A DNA stretch of 64,000 nucleotides from Marisa cornuarietis. Taxonomy: Eukaryota > Mollusca > Gastropoda > Architaenioglossa > Ampullariidae. The stretch lies in assembly GCA_004794655.1 (NCBI GenBank), contig SMMW01000524.1, forward strand, positions 1,590,501-1,654,500, given 5' to 3'. This document shows, piece by piece, positions 45,869 through 59,815 of the stretch. A model generated the notes under the pieces. That model made no database searches. It saw nothing but the letters and a program-made list of their open reading frames with translations, and was not told the DNA's origin. The position numbers and the translations under genes were made by a program. Each line of letters begins with the position of its first letter. Within the stretch, counting starts at the first letter, position 1.

Positions 45869-47025
45869 GCAAAACTGGTGAAGATGTTGCGGATCCGTAT
45901 GTGTGCAAATGTGCGTGTGTGTACCCACATACATTTGTTCGTTCTTATGACGAACACATTTTCTTCCGTTTTAAAAAACAAATAAAAAAATAAACTTACA
46001 CCGCTTTTTAGCTACCTTGTGAACCCTCCAGTTAGTCTCGAATATTTAAATTTCGCTAACAAAGTGCACAAAATCTTGTGATGTGTATGAGTCATCGCCG
46101 ACAGCTGAAACATCGACACTTTGTTGACACCTTCTTCATCAATGCTTCCTCTTCTGTTGCTCCTAGCAGCTGCCAGCTTTTATCTCGTGTCGTGTAAAAC
46201 AAAAACAAACAAAAAAAAAACAAAAAAAAAAAAACAAATGAACAAAAATTTGGTCGTTTTCGCACAAGTACTGACAAAAAGAATGAATATATTCCCAACT
46301 CTTACAAGAAATAATAATTGAGTTTGATCGACAATGTGTCCATTTTCTTAGAAGTTTATTGGCTCTGCGCCAAGTAATTTATCCGAAATTCTGTCGTTTC
46401 TGCCACGTCTGATGCCGTTTTTTGTGTGCATAATTATGAAAAATGTCTATTTATGTAGTGAGCCACTCGACTTGCTGCTGTTGGTATGTAAAACAGCTTT
46501 TTGTATGTCGCCTTAGCACTAAGCCTCGTCTCACTAAAATGTCTGATACAATTTTTGCGCTCAGCAACATCCGACAGAATGAATGATATATCTGCGAGCT
46601 AGCCTTATCTTTTTGTGTCTTGAGTGTAATATTATGAGACAATCACCTAAGACGCACTGAGATGTTCTCTATATCTGTTTGATATTATATAGTTGTAGGC
46701 AGGTGTGAAAGCAACTCATATCAGCACTACCTGTTGGCGGCAGTCCCTGGGCTTTCTTCGGGATGTCAAACAGTTATTGACTTTTGTCAAGACTTATACT
46801 TAGATGTCTGGCTAAAACATTTTACTTTTAAATTAATCTTGAATAATTTTGTTAGATTGTTTTTTATTTTGTTAACATTCTGAGTGGTGCTGCAGGAAAG
46901 TATTCTCTCTCAGTCAAACAGGTTTCATAGAAGGTCTTCAAACATGCCGTAAGATGAAAACGAAAGTCTTTTTTTTTGGGGGGGGGGGGGTTTAATACAA
47001 AGTTTTTACACTTTCCTGGTGATTT

Positions 47026-47049
47026 GAACTAGCATTCGAATGCTAGTTC
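47026..47049. other. 24-bp perfect palindrome
   Basis: The sequence GAACTAGCATTC joins directly to its reverse complement with no spacer, centred at 47037/47038 on TTCGAA. It follows a G-run (46979-46990). Perfect palindromes of this length are unexpected by chance in 64 kb (about 0.004 expected at uniform base composition). It could bind a dimeric protein or extrude a cruciform. Confidence 0.95.
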
Positions 47050-47742
47050 TTGTTTTCCTTCACGCTTTTCAGGTCATGTCTCTGACAAAGCGCAAAATGT
47101 CTTTGACATCTTCTTCAAATGCCAGAGCCGGTCGAATATTAGTTGGCCGACTGTTTGCTCTTTCTATCCATCTATCTTTTTTTTCCCCCTCCTCGTTTTT
47201 TGTTCATTTCTTTTTCCTTCCTGCTCAAGTGGTTTGCAAACCAATTTCCTTCATTTTCGATTAGTTTTTCCCCCACATTCTTCTTTGATTATTTTGTCTT
47301 TTAACCTTTACTAAATGTGTGTTGAGAGAACGTCATCCATTTTCTAGAACTTATTTTTGTGAGGAATAAATTAACAAAATACTGAATAAATAAATCAATA
47401 AATAAATACATATATACTATTCCTGTGGCTGCTTATTCAAGATATATCAACACGTGGCTCTGTAGGATAACTAAAAATAAACACAGTAACGCCGGTCTGT
47501 GTTACTTGTGTCATTAAGGACGTTACAAAAATGTCCATTCTTCTGTGCTCTGTGACTGTGAATATTTTTACGCGTGTGTATATATATATATATATATGTG
47601 AAAACAGTTAAGAAACCAACAGTTTGGATGAGGACACTGTGAGTGCTTGTGACGTTGTCCTGCTTTCAAGACCAGACGAACCTACAACCCTCCTTCTGAT
47701 GCTGGCAACGAATAAACTGTTCACCTATGCGTGCACGCGTGA

Positions 47743-47743
<1 letters not shown>

Positions 47744-47809
<66 letters not shown>
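47744..47809. repeat. Long (GT)n microsatellite
   Basis: About 33 uninterrupted GT dinucleotides, preceded by a (TA)n tract at about 47577-47597. Confidence 0.95.
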
Positions 47810-47810
<1 letters not shown>

Positions 47811-48202
47811 ACGAGCGCTCCCACGCTCAGTGCCCAATTTTGTATAAGGTTTGCTACATCTACAATACTGTGAATCCCAAACGATGTGCAAGTACAACCT
47901 CGTACACTGAACACTCAGTGAAACCGTCACATGTCACAATGTACTGAACATGTATCCATGATGTTTTATATGTATATACCGTTTGATAACCGTTCTTATT
48001 GCTTGTGATTGTTTTTTTTTTCAAATAGCGTCTTGACCTTCCGACTGAATAAAACGGAATCAAGCGAGGCCTGTATCTGTGATGACTTGTCGAGGGTTGG
48101 GGTGAAAATCAGTCCCGGGGTGTGGGGCTTCACACTCCTTACCGTTCCGATGCTGGTAGCTAACCACCCCCTTGGAGTGCACCATACTGGTTAATATTTG
48201 AA

Positions 48203-48316
48203 TTGTTGTGTAGTCTGTGACTGCATCGTTACGATGTTTGACCTACAGCCTGTGCCACGTTGTTGTGCAGTCCGTGACGACGTTGTTACTACGTTGGACG
48301 TAAAGGCTGTGTTAAA
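48203..48316. repeat. Diverged 57-bp tandem duplication
   Basis: TTGTTGTGTAGTCTGTGAC at 48203 reappears as TTGTTGTGCAGTCCGTGAC at 48260, and similarity continues through CAGCCTGTG/AAGGCTGTG. Confidence 0.75.
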
Positions 48317-49489
48317 TGCGGCGCAATGATGTTGACCTTTGTTGCTCATTTTAAAAATGTTTGGGGGTGGGGGAAAACTTTCGCAATATTTACATTTTGT
48401 AAGAGTGCATGCCGTTATTTTCGTTATGCATGATGCACGGTTGCCTGTTGTACCTTTTATGCAAACGCAGCAGTCATGATTGTACACGTGTATCCTCTTA
48501 GCTTCACATTTTTAATATTACTGAAACATGATATTTTAAAATAGTATAAATTACACCAAATTACCGGGGTAAGACCAGAAATAGAAACCATTCTGTAAAG
48601 ACTACTGTCGTCTCAACCTACTTCAAAATATGATTTCAGTTTCGAGGCACAGTTTAAGATTCACCAGAAAAATATTTTAAAGTAAACATTAGTTATAATT
48701 TTTGACCTTCGTGGTTTTGATGAAAGATCGTGTTTCAAAAGCTCGTTTCAAAGCTTAATTGAAATTTACTGGAAAATACTGCCTTTGTCATCAGATCTCA
48801 TACTAAGTAGTTCTGAACTCTGTAGGTCAGTCACAATATGGGTTCTCGGACTATGAGGCCTGTGAAAGATGGTCGCCTTTGTCTAGAATTCGTAAGCTAC
48901 GAGCGACTTACTCTAATATTAAAACAATTTATTTCTGAAATCAAGATCCTATTCTTTTAGAATGTTGGTTCCACTGTCATACCCACTTCACTGCAAGGCT
49001 CTAAAACCTCTTAACCATCTTAGTCTCAATAGTTCATGTAGTTTACCAGTCTCAGACTAGTTAAGACATCAGTCTAAATAACGGATATGAATCAAATATT
49101 AATAGAGAAAGAAAGCTAATTACGCCTTTTTACGTTAATTAAGCCCATTTGCAGTACAAAAAAGCAATCATAAGGGAATTGGAAGAAGGGAGGCTTTTTT
49201 GTCTGTCTTTTTTTTTGGGGGGGAGGGAAGCGCTCTGTAATTATGTAAGAGAAATACAGGGACTGGACATTACATGGTCGCAGCGCCATCTTTCACCTGT
49301 TTTTTCCACACCACACCCCACCCCCTTTGGCTCATTTTCTACTCGAGACCACAGTTTCATCACTGTATAAGAGCAGGTGTGTTACACTGTTGCTTGCGTG
49401 CATGTCTGTGTGTGTCTGTGTGTGTGTGTGTGTGTGTTTGTGTGCGCGCTTGTGTATGTGTATCAAGTGTCTTTACAACATTGTGAAAA

Positions 49490-49562
49490 CAGCTGTGTTG
49501 TTGTCACGTGTCTTGACAGCTGTGTTGTGTCACGTGTCTTGACAGCTGTGTCATGTGTCACG
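49490..49562. repeat. Short tandem repeat of ACAGCTGTGTTGTCACGTGTCTTG type
   Basis: Two and a half copies of a 26-29 bp unit. Each contains CACGTG (E-box palindrome) and CAGCTG. It follows a (GT)n stretch at 49400-49440. Confidence 0.8.
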
Positions 49563-50016
49563 TTCAATTTACAAGGGCCAGTCAGTCGGCGAGGTGCACA
49601 TGTGCAACAGTCTGTCGTCATGGCTACGCGCAGGTAGCACCTGCAGCCCTCGCATCCACATGGGGAATCATTTGGCTGACTTAATCTCAGGTAGACAAAC
49701 CGAACGTGTTTCTCTCCCTGTTTGTTTGTTGGGGAACCAGAGACAGATGTGGCGGGGACAGACATTTAAGCATCCATGCTTCGTGCTTACAAAATCGTAA
49801 ATTTTAAGGGCATAGGAGACAAGCACAGAGAGAATAGACATCGGTTGACTTTATGTCAGGGAGGCAGGGTGGTAGGTTTCTTTTCTCTTCTGGGAGGCGG
49901 GTAGGTCTTTAAGTGCTGACATAGACAAATGAAAAGATGGTGTTGATACGATGGCCTTTTGCGAGTGAACCTCTCGCACGAGCATGTCCTCATCTGGCCC
50001 CTTAAAACAAACAAAC

Positions 50017-50047
<31 letters not shown>

Positions 50048-50138
50048 GAGGTGAGGCGATGAAACAAACCGTTGGACACTGCATCTCTCGGCTTACTGAC
50101 CCCTGTACACAAGTTCGCTATGTACAAGTATTCCATTC

Positions 50139-50211
50139 CACACCGCAGGTGTCTGGTCCAGTGGCAAATGTCACACCAGGTGTCTGGTTCAGTGGCAAAT
50201 GCCACACCCAG
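50139..50211. repeat. Tandem duplication of about 31-33 bp
   Basis: CACACC...AGGTGTCTGGTCCAGTGGCAAATG occurs twice, followed by a partial third CACACCCAG. Confidence 0.85.
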
Positions 50212-51998
50212 ATAAAACGTGTTGTGAGTGCTTTTGTATAAAAATAAGATAACTAGCTTCTATACTGCAACCCTTTGTCTGCTCCTTCAAATGTGTGCCT
50301 GCTTAGAGAAAATTTTGAAAAAATGACTTGTTTCTCTTTTTTTTTTGTGGTGTTGCATTTTATAATAAACTTTAGGCTTAGCATACATGGAAAAAAATAT
50401 ATATATATACAACAGGAAATAGGCCTGGACTTGATATATATATATATATAATTGTATATATGTACGACGAAAATAAAAGGACTGCAGGTGCGTCTGTGGG
50501 ATCTGCAATGCTACTATGCCATTACTTCTGCTCATCTTTGTGTCAAGCTTTATTATTTAGTATTTAGTATTTCTTCCGTGGTCAGAACTATGTTTTCTCA
50601 TTGCTGTTCACGTCTATTACAGTCTTAATGCCTTTGTGAGTTCATTTGATAGAGTCTAATTTATAAAGTCTGTGTTAGATATCCATGATAGATATTATGT
50701 TAGTAAATCAAGGTTTTATACTACAAAAACAGAACATTCCGTGGATTAACATGTACATCATCTTGTTTGTTCATTTAATGTTTTTTGAGAAAAGAAAAAG
50801 CATGTCACTTTAAAATTTTTGTACCTGAAATATTCAATACTTGTTACGCTTCATCACCGACACTGGAATTAATTATTAATAATAATTCATTCACAATAAT
50901 TAATTATTCATTTACACGTGTTTCGTTCGTGGTCATTAGTGGCTCAGTGTTGCACATGGTGAATATACTTTTCTGTAACGAACACAACGGATCTGTTATT
51001 AACGCTTTGTGATTAACGGGCTATTGTAAAAAAAAAAATTATTAATTAATACCTACCATCGCTTCACCGTAAATGACACCTCCATCACGAACATCGTAGT
51101 TCATGATCATCCTAAAAGTGCAATGTGACGATACCCTTTTAATGCCCCTCTTCCTCCCTCCACCTACCCAGTAGGAACATTGGTCATTGTACACGCATGT
51201 TCATGTCATGAACAATAAAAAGTCACAAAGTCTGCTCTGTGTCTCAGTATTCTTGTACGACTGTTGTGATATCTTTGTGATGTTCAAATGATAACAAATA
51301 CTGGCATCGCCATCAAATTTTAATGTTCACGGATTTTTAAAGTTATACCAATTCTCTTTCTGATCTTAGTGATGACAGAAAATCTTTAAACTCTACAAAC
51401 CGATTTAAAGTTTTGACCAAATAGGTTTACTGGGTTTGCTAATCCTGCTAAGGTAGTTTCTCGGGGGAAAGTTGATGATATTGCTGTGGAAGAAATGTTT
51501 CTTTATCCTTAAGGAACAGGTTTCAGGCGTGTAAACAATCCTTTATTTTCGGTTAACGAACAAAAAAAAGAAAGCCTGCAGAGACCTCTCGGAAATCTTT
51601 CATCATCAAGCTTCTTTGTTCTTGAGGCTAAACTTTTCCCTCCCTTGTTTAATAATTCATTTTTAACATTCAGAACTCTAAGTAGCCGTGGAAATGAATC
51701 GGTCTTTCCTTATAAAATAAAAACAAGAGATGACAGCTCTTCTTTATGTTAGAAATTTCATGACAAACATTTTTGTTGATTTTAGCAGCAAAACTTCGTA
51801 ATCTCAAAATAAGGAGACATTACAAAAGTTCAAAACTGACAAGTTCCTGAGAACTGGGCTTAATGTTGAGTTTGTGCCAGAAAAATTATCAAAAGAATGT
51901 CCTACTGAACTAAATGATGTCAGTAATCCTCAATATCGTGACCACACAGTGGCAGTATTACATTATTACCCTTTTTAAACCGCGTCTCTCCTGGCAGA

Positions 51999-52052
51999 AA
52001 CAGCAGCAGCAGCACCACCACCACCACCAGCATCACCACCACCACCAGCAGC
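51999..52052. repeat. Mixed (CAG)n/(CAC)n microsatellite
   Basis: Alternating CAG and CAC triplets. The minus strand would encode Gly/Ala-rich sequence, but the frame has no other support. Confidence 0.9.
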
Positions 52053-54134
52053 AGCATATCTAACGGATGACACAGCGAGGTTATAAACTAACAGATCCAT
52101 GTGGCTGAATAGAAAAACCATGAGAGGTGGGGAAGGGGCTACAAACTTTACGCTTAGAGTTATCTCTTCATACACTTTATAAAATCGTTAGTTAAGGGGC
52201 GATAATTTGCATCTATAACATTTCGTCACAAAGGATAAACTCTGTGGTCTTCTTAATCGTATTAAAAATAAATAAATAAAACAACAGGAAAAAAATACAC
52301 CGAGCTGTAAATTTCCGGTTAAAAGTTTTACTCGCTGTGTGAGTGCACTCAGAAGGACGCACCTTTAAAAATCAATTGCTTTTTGCCTTCAAGATGGGAC
52401 GACGAAGAGGGAACGAGGACTGTGCATGCGTGCCAAAAATGTCATTATACAAAATTACTCTTGATTTCCCTCTGCATCGATTCAAATAATTGACTTTAAA
52501 TGCTTGGATTTCGCAGATAGCAAAAATTGACTGAAAAAAAGAATACCGACTGGGAAACATTATCAAAGAGGAATAGAGAGAGAGGAGGAGGGGGGGTGAG
52601 AAAGAGAAAAGCTTCTTATGCTAGATAGACATTATCAAAGATGCCATTGGGAACTTTATAAATGGCAATTTTTTTCCCTAAGAGAACGGATTACAGATCG
52701 AAGATCTTCATAAATAACTTCATAATCTTGTTTGGAATGTAAAATAAAATAAGGGAAGATTTCCACACGTTCGCACAATTAATGAGGATGAAGACAGTGA
52801 CTTTGGCTTAGCCTTTCAATCAGGAAGGGAATCGTGTCTTCATTGATCGATCGTTGCGATGTTTTATTTAGAAAAGAAATGTGTGTGCGTGTGTGTGTGC
52901 GTGTGTGCGGGTGAGTGTGTGTACGCGCGCGTGCGTGTATGGTAAGGGTGAGAAGTGATTGTGTGAAGAGAAATTTTGTCCTTGCTATCATCTGATGACA
53001 TTATCAGCTCAGACTGCCATTAGGGTATCCTCTAAAGGAAATGTTAACGACTGTTCAACTGAAAAATTGGATTTCGTATTTTTCAGATCGGTCAGTTATT
53101 GCTTTTTTCTAGTTATATCAAATTGTATATCAGCATTTATAACACACCATAGAGACAAACGGACAGACAAACAAGACCAGACAGGAAGACTGACAAAAAA
53201 GAAATGCTGACTAGTAAATTTTAATTAGAAAAATCTAAATGAAAAGTCAAATTTTTTAGAACGTCTTACGTGTGGACTTCAGAGTAAAGTGCTCAGGAAA
53301 ATAAATGTAGGTACTGTAAGACTCGAATCCCCGCGTCCCACATTTCTTGCGCTTGAGCAAACCTTACAGCTGCATTCAGTCCAAGCGAGGAATTCAACAG
53401 ACTGGAAAATCCGTGCTTCCCCCAAACACCGAGAGGCCGGCGGCTCCTCGAGCCTGATTGAGCACGATAGGTTAGGCAACCCGGGCGTCCAGCGGCAGCA
53501 AAGTTCAAAGTTCATCTACCACTTTTGTATCATGTAGGTCCATATGGCGGCCCAAGAACGTGGACCGCAAATAGCGATGATACTAAATCCTCGTGCTGGA
53601 AAAAAAGTTATTGAACAGACTGCGCATGTCATCTGGATTCCCCCCCCCCATCTTCTTTCTCCGGAGAGACGAGGATTTGCTACTTTAATGCCAAACAGAT
53701 GAATGGGCGGCTGATGGTTAAATGGATGAATAGAGGGTTGGCTGGTGTCAGGACAGTAGAATTCATTACCTGTCACATTTTATATTATTGCCTTCTCGAG
53801 ATAGAACTAGTTTCTATTGCGTTAGTAAGTCATTAGAGCATCTACGTGTGTCACCATGCGCAAGAGAAAACTGGTATGAAGACTAAAAGAGTCGTTAACT
53901 TTTAAAGAGTTTGGTATATGTTACTACTTGTAATCTATTGCTTATCTGGCAGGAAACCTAAAATAGTGGCATGTACGCACAAACACACATGACACATGCA
54001 TGATGCATGCACACGTCCACATACGTCAACACAGCACACAAAACAAGAAATGTGATGTATAAGAAATCATCATCATCATCATCATCCTGAGCTGTCTCTG
54101 TGATTGCAATTTCATTCGTTGTCTACGGTTGCAG

Positions 54135-54385
54135 CCCCTGCTCAAAGCTCCTGGACAGGGCTCAAGACCATGTCCAACCAGGATAAACCTCTAGCACTAA
54201 CTACGTCGCCCTCCCTGGTCCCGTGCAGTCTGACTGGCGGTAAACGTCAGTCTATGACATCCTCCGCTCATCTTTGTCCAAAACAAACGACTAGCGGAAA
54301 TGAGTGGGATCGTCTTTCGTCTCCAAGGAAGCGGTCCCTCCGAAATGTGAGCGCCGAACCCTTAATAAGTCGGAGGGTCGCGTAA
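54135..54385 (+). CDS. Candidate alternative terminal exon (Ser/Thr-rich tail), uncertain
   Basis: A plausible acceptor (GTTGTCTACGGTTGCAG) precedes 83 open codons ending in TAA at 54383-54385. The phase (1) fits the optional donor at 40254. The sequence begins PAQSSWTGLKTMSNQDKPLA, is rich in Ser, Thr and Lys, contains a basic phosphorylation-like stretch SPRKRSLRNVS, and ends SRRVA. An ATTAAA at 54653-54658 could serve as poly(A) signal. This would be a longer receptor tail, but the distance (13.9 kb) and lack of recognisable homology make it speculative. It may also be a chance frame. Confidence 0.2.
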
Positions 54386-55084
54386 TTCTCCATCGGTGTC
54401 CACGGAAAGCGATCGGATACGAGGGACACTGGGGAAGAGGTGAAGAGTAAGCGTCCGACGCAGGAATGGTGGAAGGGGGCAACAGAGGTCTCAAGGACGA
54501 GCACCCTAGCTCTCTGGTTGTCTACCCTTCTAACACGAGCTGATCAACGCAAGCTCCGCGCGACAAGGAAATGTACTGTTTGACGAGGGCAGCAATGACG
54601 ACGACGACGATGATGATGTTGATGATGTATTCTTAACATGCAACCGCTTTCAATTAAACATCCTTTCAGCCATCCATCTTTATACTTTCTTGCAGTCTCA
54701 AACCGGAATCTAATCTTTTATGTATTGCACACGAATCGAAAGTTTCAGCTACTGTCTCTGCTATCCACATACATTTCACCCTCCAAAAGGAAAGCCTGAT
54801 GAAAGGCGATTATCTAATGATTGTAGTTTGCTTCTGTTTTTTTTTCTCAGACTCGTAAGCAAGTTGGACAGGGTGCTGTCCTCGCTTCATAACTAACCAC
54901 ACACTTCGTAGCCAGTACGAAGGGTAGCAGTTCACCAGACACTACTGTGTCGTGTGACACACGTGATCTCGGGCATAAAAACTGTTTGTCACGTGACTGC
55001 AGGAGGCTTGGTCTTCGTCCACCTCACGAAAAAGGGGTGGATATGAATAGAGGATGAAAGGGGGTAGGAAACCGAAGTACCCGG

Positions 55085-55235
55085 ATATGGCCTCGGGATG
55101 CCCGTGATCCCGGTGAGTAGGTGTCACATTCAGGTAGAAATGCATGTGCCACAGAGATCTGAACACAGGACCTTCACGATCTCCGCTGAATGAGTGATCG
55201 GAGATAACACTGCCACTGCACTGCAGGGCCAGCTC
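55085..55235 (-). repeat. tRNA-derived SINE copy
   Basis: On the minus strand TGGCAGTGTTATCTCCG (A-box region, 55199-55215) and GTGTTCAGATCTC (B box, 55154-55166) are followed by TTTCTACCTGAATGTGACACC-like sequence. That box is shared with the copy near 1.2 kb. Confidence 0.65.
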
Positions 55236-55500
55236 ACAAGGTAAGACAGCTAACTATCTCTGAGACGGGTGTATGATATCGTTAGGGATTTACAGTATTT
55301 CTTCTTGGTCTTACTCAACTTTAAGCTCATATTTTTTCCGCTTAACTTTAAGAAATCTCCGTCGGCGTGTTTCTGCATGTAAGATCTCAAGGAATTATAA
55401 ATTGCCGGTCTGAAGTCGCCTATTTAGACCAAGGCAGAACTTTCTTATGGGGGGCGGGGGGAATGTGACGTCATAGGCTGGTCTATGTTATTTTGTCAGA

Positions 55501-55540
55501 GGTTTGGGGTAGGGTTAGGGTTTGGGTTAGGGTTAGGTTT
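55501..55540 (+). repeat. Interstitial telomere-like tract
   Basis: Degenerate TTAGGG units, such as GGGTTAGGGTTTGGGTTAGG, run for about 40 nt. TTAGGG is the usual telomere repeat of molluscs and vertebrates. The tract may mark double-strand-break repair or an old fusion, or be simple-sequence drift. Confidence 0.85.
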
Positions 55541-58500
55541 AGTTTATTAGGTACAATTGGCAACTGAGTGGAGCGAGCAGACGATAATGCCGCGAGCCAT
55601 TTCTGTTATGGCCGTCATGTTGCGCCCCCCCCCCCCCATAAGAAAGCTGTTCCTAGACCAAACTAAGAAAAGTCGATTTGTACTGGTGACCAATTTAAGA
55701 CTTATTTTCAAGACCTTACATGAAACCATCCTCCCCGCCCCACCTCTAAAGCTTGGATATTTGAACCTTCCCCTTTTGTGGACTTCTTTGACCTCAGAGT
55801 GACCTGGTAATAGAGACGACTTTGCTGTACACATGGACGCCACTGAAGACGTCAGGGGAGGGAGACGGCCGCAGAGGTTGTAGCTCTCCGCAGACGGCAG
55901 ACGTTCAGGACAATTGCTGACCTTGGATGACGATCGACCGTTTGCCGAGTTTGACCTCAAGAAGAGCTAGCCCTGCCGAAGTGCCCAAAGGGGAAAGAAT
56001 GATCGGATCAAAACAAACCGAAACCTTGATTATCGATACCAGTGTTGGCTTTTGCTGGCAAAGGGGAAGGGGAAGTTCCTGGTCAGTGAAACATATCATG
56101 GCCGTCGCCATCGTGATTGATGCGGAGACAAGAAGGTGCGCTCGACGTCACGCACAAGAGAGAGACAGCGCCAAGCAATCGATGGAGGGAATGAGCCAGA
56201 GCAGAGAGGTCCTGTGACGTCCAATACCTTTTTTCTGAACGAAATTGGTCAAATTGCTAAGTGGTGCTCCCCTGCTGGGTCCGGTGGTGAAACGTAAAAC
56301 GGCGGAAAAGACAGTGAGTGTTCTCGTCCAACCGGCGACTAAACCCTCTCTGTCCCTCCGATCTATCCCTTCACCCCATACCAGCCTTTTTCACTGTGGT
56401 GAGATTTCTCATCTTCGATCGTCTTTTTTGTTATCGAGCAGATTATCGAAAATGGGGCGAAAATTAAAAAAAAAGGTTTCAAAGAACGTGTGACTGCGCC
56501 TTGATGGGTGTTCGTGATCACAACAGGTCTGAGTACTGGGTGAATAAAGAAGGAAAATTGACTGGAAGACAGCAACATTGACTAGAAAGTGTGATTGCAG
56601 GAAAGGAAAAAGGTGTGCAGGGGTTTGCGTTTGCAGTTATGTTTGAGTTTTTATATGACATGGGATTTTAACAACTGTAAAAGTGTTGCTGTCTTATTTT
56701 TTGTGAGAAAAGAAAAGGAAGCTGCTGAACGTTTTATTAGCGTATTGCAGTAGATTTTTCTTTTTACTTATGTATATGCATGATGCATGTGCATATCTAT
56801 CAATAATTATATCCAGCACATAGTGTTTCTCAATCATTTCACGTCTGTAAATATCCAGTTCTGTTCCGCTCATCAATTACTATGGTGTACCCCAAGCCAG
56901 AGTTCTGTGAAGCTGAAAGACTGGGCGCTGAGACATCTCGTTCAAAATGCTGCCATAAGATGCAACAGCAGGGCATTGAAACAACCATCTCCAAAATACT
57001 AGTGTGCATCATCATCGTCTCGCCCTCGCAGTTGTCGCCGTCTTCTGTCTCTCAAGAATTTTGAAAAGTAAAATGTGTGTTTTCGAGAATTAGAAAAAAA
57101 ATGTAGAGAAAGATCCCTTTTTATAGTTACTTCTGATATTTTTCTCAGACGTGAGACTGAACAGAAGAATTATTCCGTTGTTCTGTAGGACGCAGTTGCT
57201 GGTGTTGTGTGTCTCACCCAGTCTTCTTCCTTAGCCTGGCTTTGCAGACCGCAAGTGTCATCTGCCTCCAGCCAGTTCCTCCATCCTTACTGCCAGCGCG
57301 TGAATGGAATCTTGGGACATTGCAACCTGTCTGTAAAACTTGATGACAGAGCTTCGTGCGCCTTTACAGCAGCCTTCACCATTTAATACCTCAGACTCTT
57401 GTGGAGAAAGGAGAAAACGAAGCCATGCTCGGGGCTAGTTCAACAATGTAATGGGCGGGTCATGATCTCGGGCTGCAACAGAAATGACAGTGTGGAGTGT
57501 CATTTTATAGGTCCCTATGTTCTATCTTGGGATGGCCTTCGGTTGGTGGCCGTCTCGCAGTATAAAATGCCACTTTATTAGACTGTATATTTTGTGGGAA
57601 TGGCTTTCGGTTGGTAACAGCCTAAGTAACTCGAGATCCATGTTCCCATGAACAGAAATACACGTGTGAACAGAAATGTCTTACAGAGATCTGTACGGTT
57701 CTTCACAATCTCTATTAAGGCCACGAAAATGTTGAGAACAGATACGAATTGATAATGAAAAATCTCAGATTTACATAATGTCGCTTATGTTGTGATATAA
57801 TTTGTTTTGCCATTGCTGAAAACGTTAAAAAATGCTGTTTTGACACATGTCGTGCAAGCAGTTGCTATGGAAACGATTAAAGATAGCGCCCTAATAATTT
57901 TAGAAGTTTATAACTTTATTTTTCCGCTGTGAGTAAACTCTACATTCTTTCTGAATGAGTTAACTGAGAGAAAGATATCCATTTTCAAGTTTTGAAATCA
58001 GTGGAAACAACTTATAGCTATTTTTTATGAATTTTTGTAAAAAGAAAAAAAAATGATTTAAAACAGTGTAGCTACTAATCTTTTAAAACTAAGCCAAATT
58101 TAAAATGTTTATATATATATATATATAAATAAAAAGAAAGACTGAACTACATTTTAGGCCTCTATCACATGTTAATATAAAGTTTTGAACTGAGCAAAAT
58201 GTAACAAACACAAAAAAAACAAGCAAAGAAATGTTTAGTCATTCTGTTTCATCTAACACTATCAGCTTATTTAGGGGTTTAATGGAAAATGTAATTATCC
58301 TTTAACATTTTCCTAAATATAACTTTAACTAATAAAATCGTTTATTTCTCTTTTAGAAAAGTAAATTTGAATGCCATTGTGTGTCCAAATGTTGACCAGG
58401 CTGCACAGCAGTAATTGTAAAATGGTGTTTGCAAGCACTGAGCTGCACAGTTATAGGCTCAATTAGTTATCTATAGGTTCAGTGTCCACCAGCTTTGTAG

Positions 58501-59667
58501 CTATTGCCATCTCTGGTTTCTGTTCATGTCTAACTTTTAGCTTGATGGTGCCTCGCATATAGTCCTTGCAATTTTTGCAAACATCAGCAGCAGACTCTGC
58601 CCTAATCATTTCTAGCCAGCAGTTGCAGGGTAATGGAATTAAAATCAGCATACAACTCCTTCCTTAACAAAATCAATTAAAAAGCTCCTTTCTTTAAAAC
58701 ACAAACTGTACATGGAACTGAACAATCAGGAAAAAGGTCTTGGAACAGCGTAACCTATTCATGGAATTTAGACATAGGTCATTGATTGCACTAGCCTTTT
58801 AAGCAGCTGCTCACTCTAATTCTCCTGTACACTAGGATCAATTTATGAACTACCTATGTAGTCAGATTGAAAAAGGATGATCTATGTGGCTAGGTGGTTC
58901 CTTATTTTCTGCCAAAGATTTATGGCAAACCTACCAGCTGTCTGCTCTTTTAGGGCACTGACAACGGTGTGGTCTGTAGAGAATGCTTGAAACTTATTTA
59001 GTTGCCATTCTTCATTTTATCTTTAGGGATATTATGCATAATTACTAATTTGTAAAAATTGTTTGATACATCTGGCTTGAGTAGGACAACCCAGGCCACA
59101 CACACCCAACGTTTGTTGTTTAGACAGCTTGTGTCAAGAGCTGTGACCAGATATTTGTGTGCATGATTGAGACAATTTAGTATCTCCTTTTCTTGTTGAC
59201 AATCAGGGTATCAGTTTGACTTACAACAGAGTCACCATCAAATAGCATTTCCATATAGATAAATCCAAGTCTACAGGCTCTATATAATTGACAAAAGTTC
59301 ATTGCAACAGCTGTTCAAAACATGTTCCTCTTTAAAGCTGCTAGTTCAGCAGCTAACAGGCCACTAGTTTCTGCAAGTTTACATGCATGATAATATTTGG
59401 ACAAAATTTAAAAACACACCCCCCACCCACCCCGTTGTAATATCTATGCAAATACCGATGAAAGCACTGTTTCCTTACATTCCAGAAAAGTACATCAACC
59501 ACATACACTATACACAGATGAACTGTGTTTCCATGTCAATATTTCTAAATATGTCTAAACATGTCGGTTGAAGACAGCTCACACAAGACTGTATAACTTA
59601 GATGAATTACACATTTGTGCAGACTTCGTTTGTTGGTTGTAAATGTTTCAGTAGATGTTTGCTGAAG

Positions 59668-59815
59668 GTAAATCACGAAGAGCTACCCCAGCCATCTTAC
59701 AAGGCACTGCATCCAGACAGAAATTATACCAGAGGGAAGATCTGAACCCACTACCCATGATTTTTCTTGTCTTGCTGATAGGGTCATCATTGCTGCTCCG
59801 TCGCTTAGCTTGATA
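59668..59815 (-). repeat. tRNA-derived SINE copy
   Basis: On the minus strand GCTAAGCGACGGAGCAGC (A box, 59791-59808) and GGGTTCAGATCTTC (B box, 59737-59750) are followed by ATTTCTGTCTGGATGCAGTG. This resembles the box after the tRNA-like head in the 55.1 kb copy, so it is probably the same family, more diverged. Confidence 0.65.
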
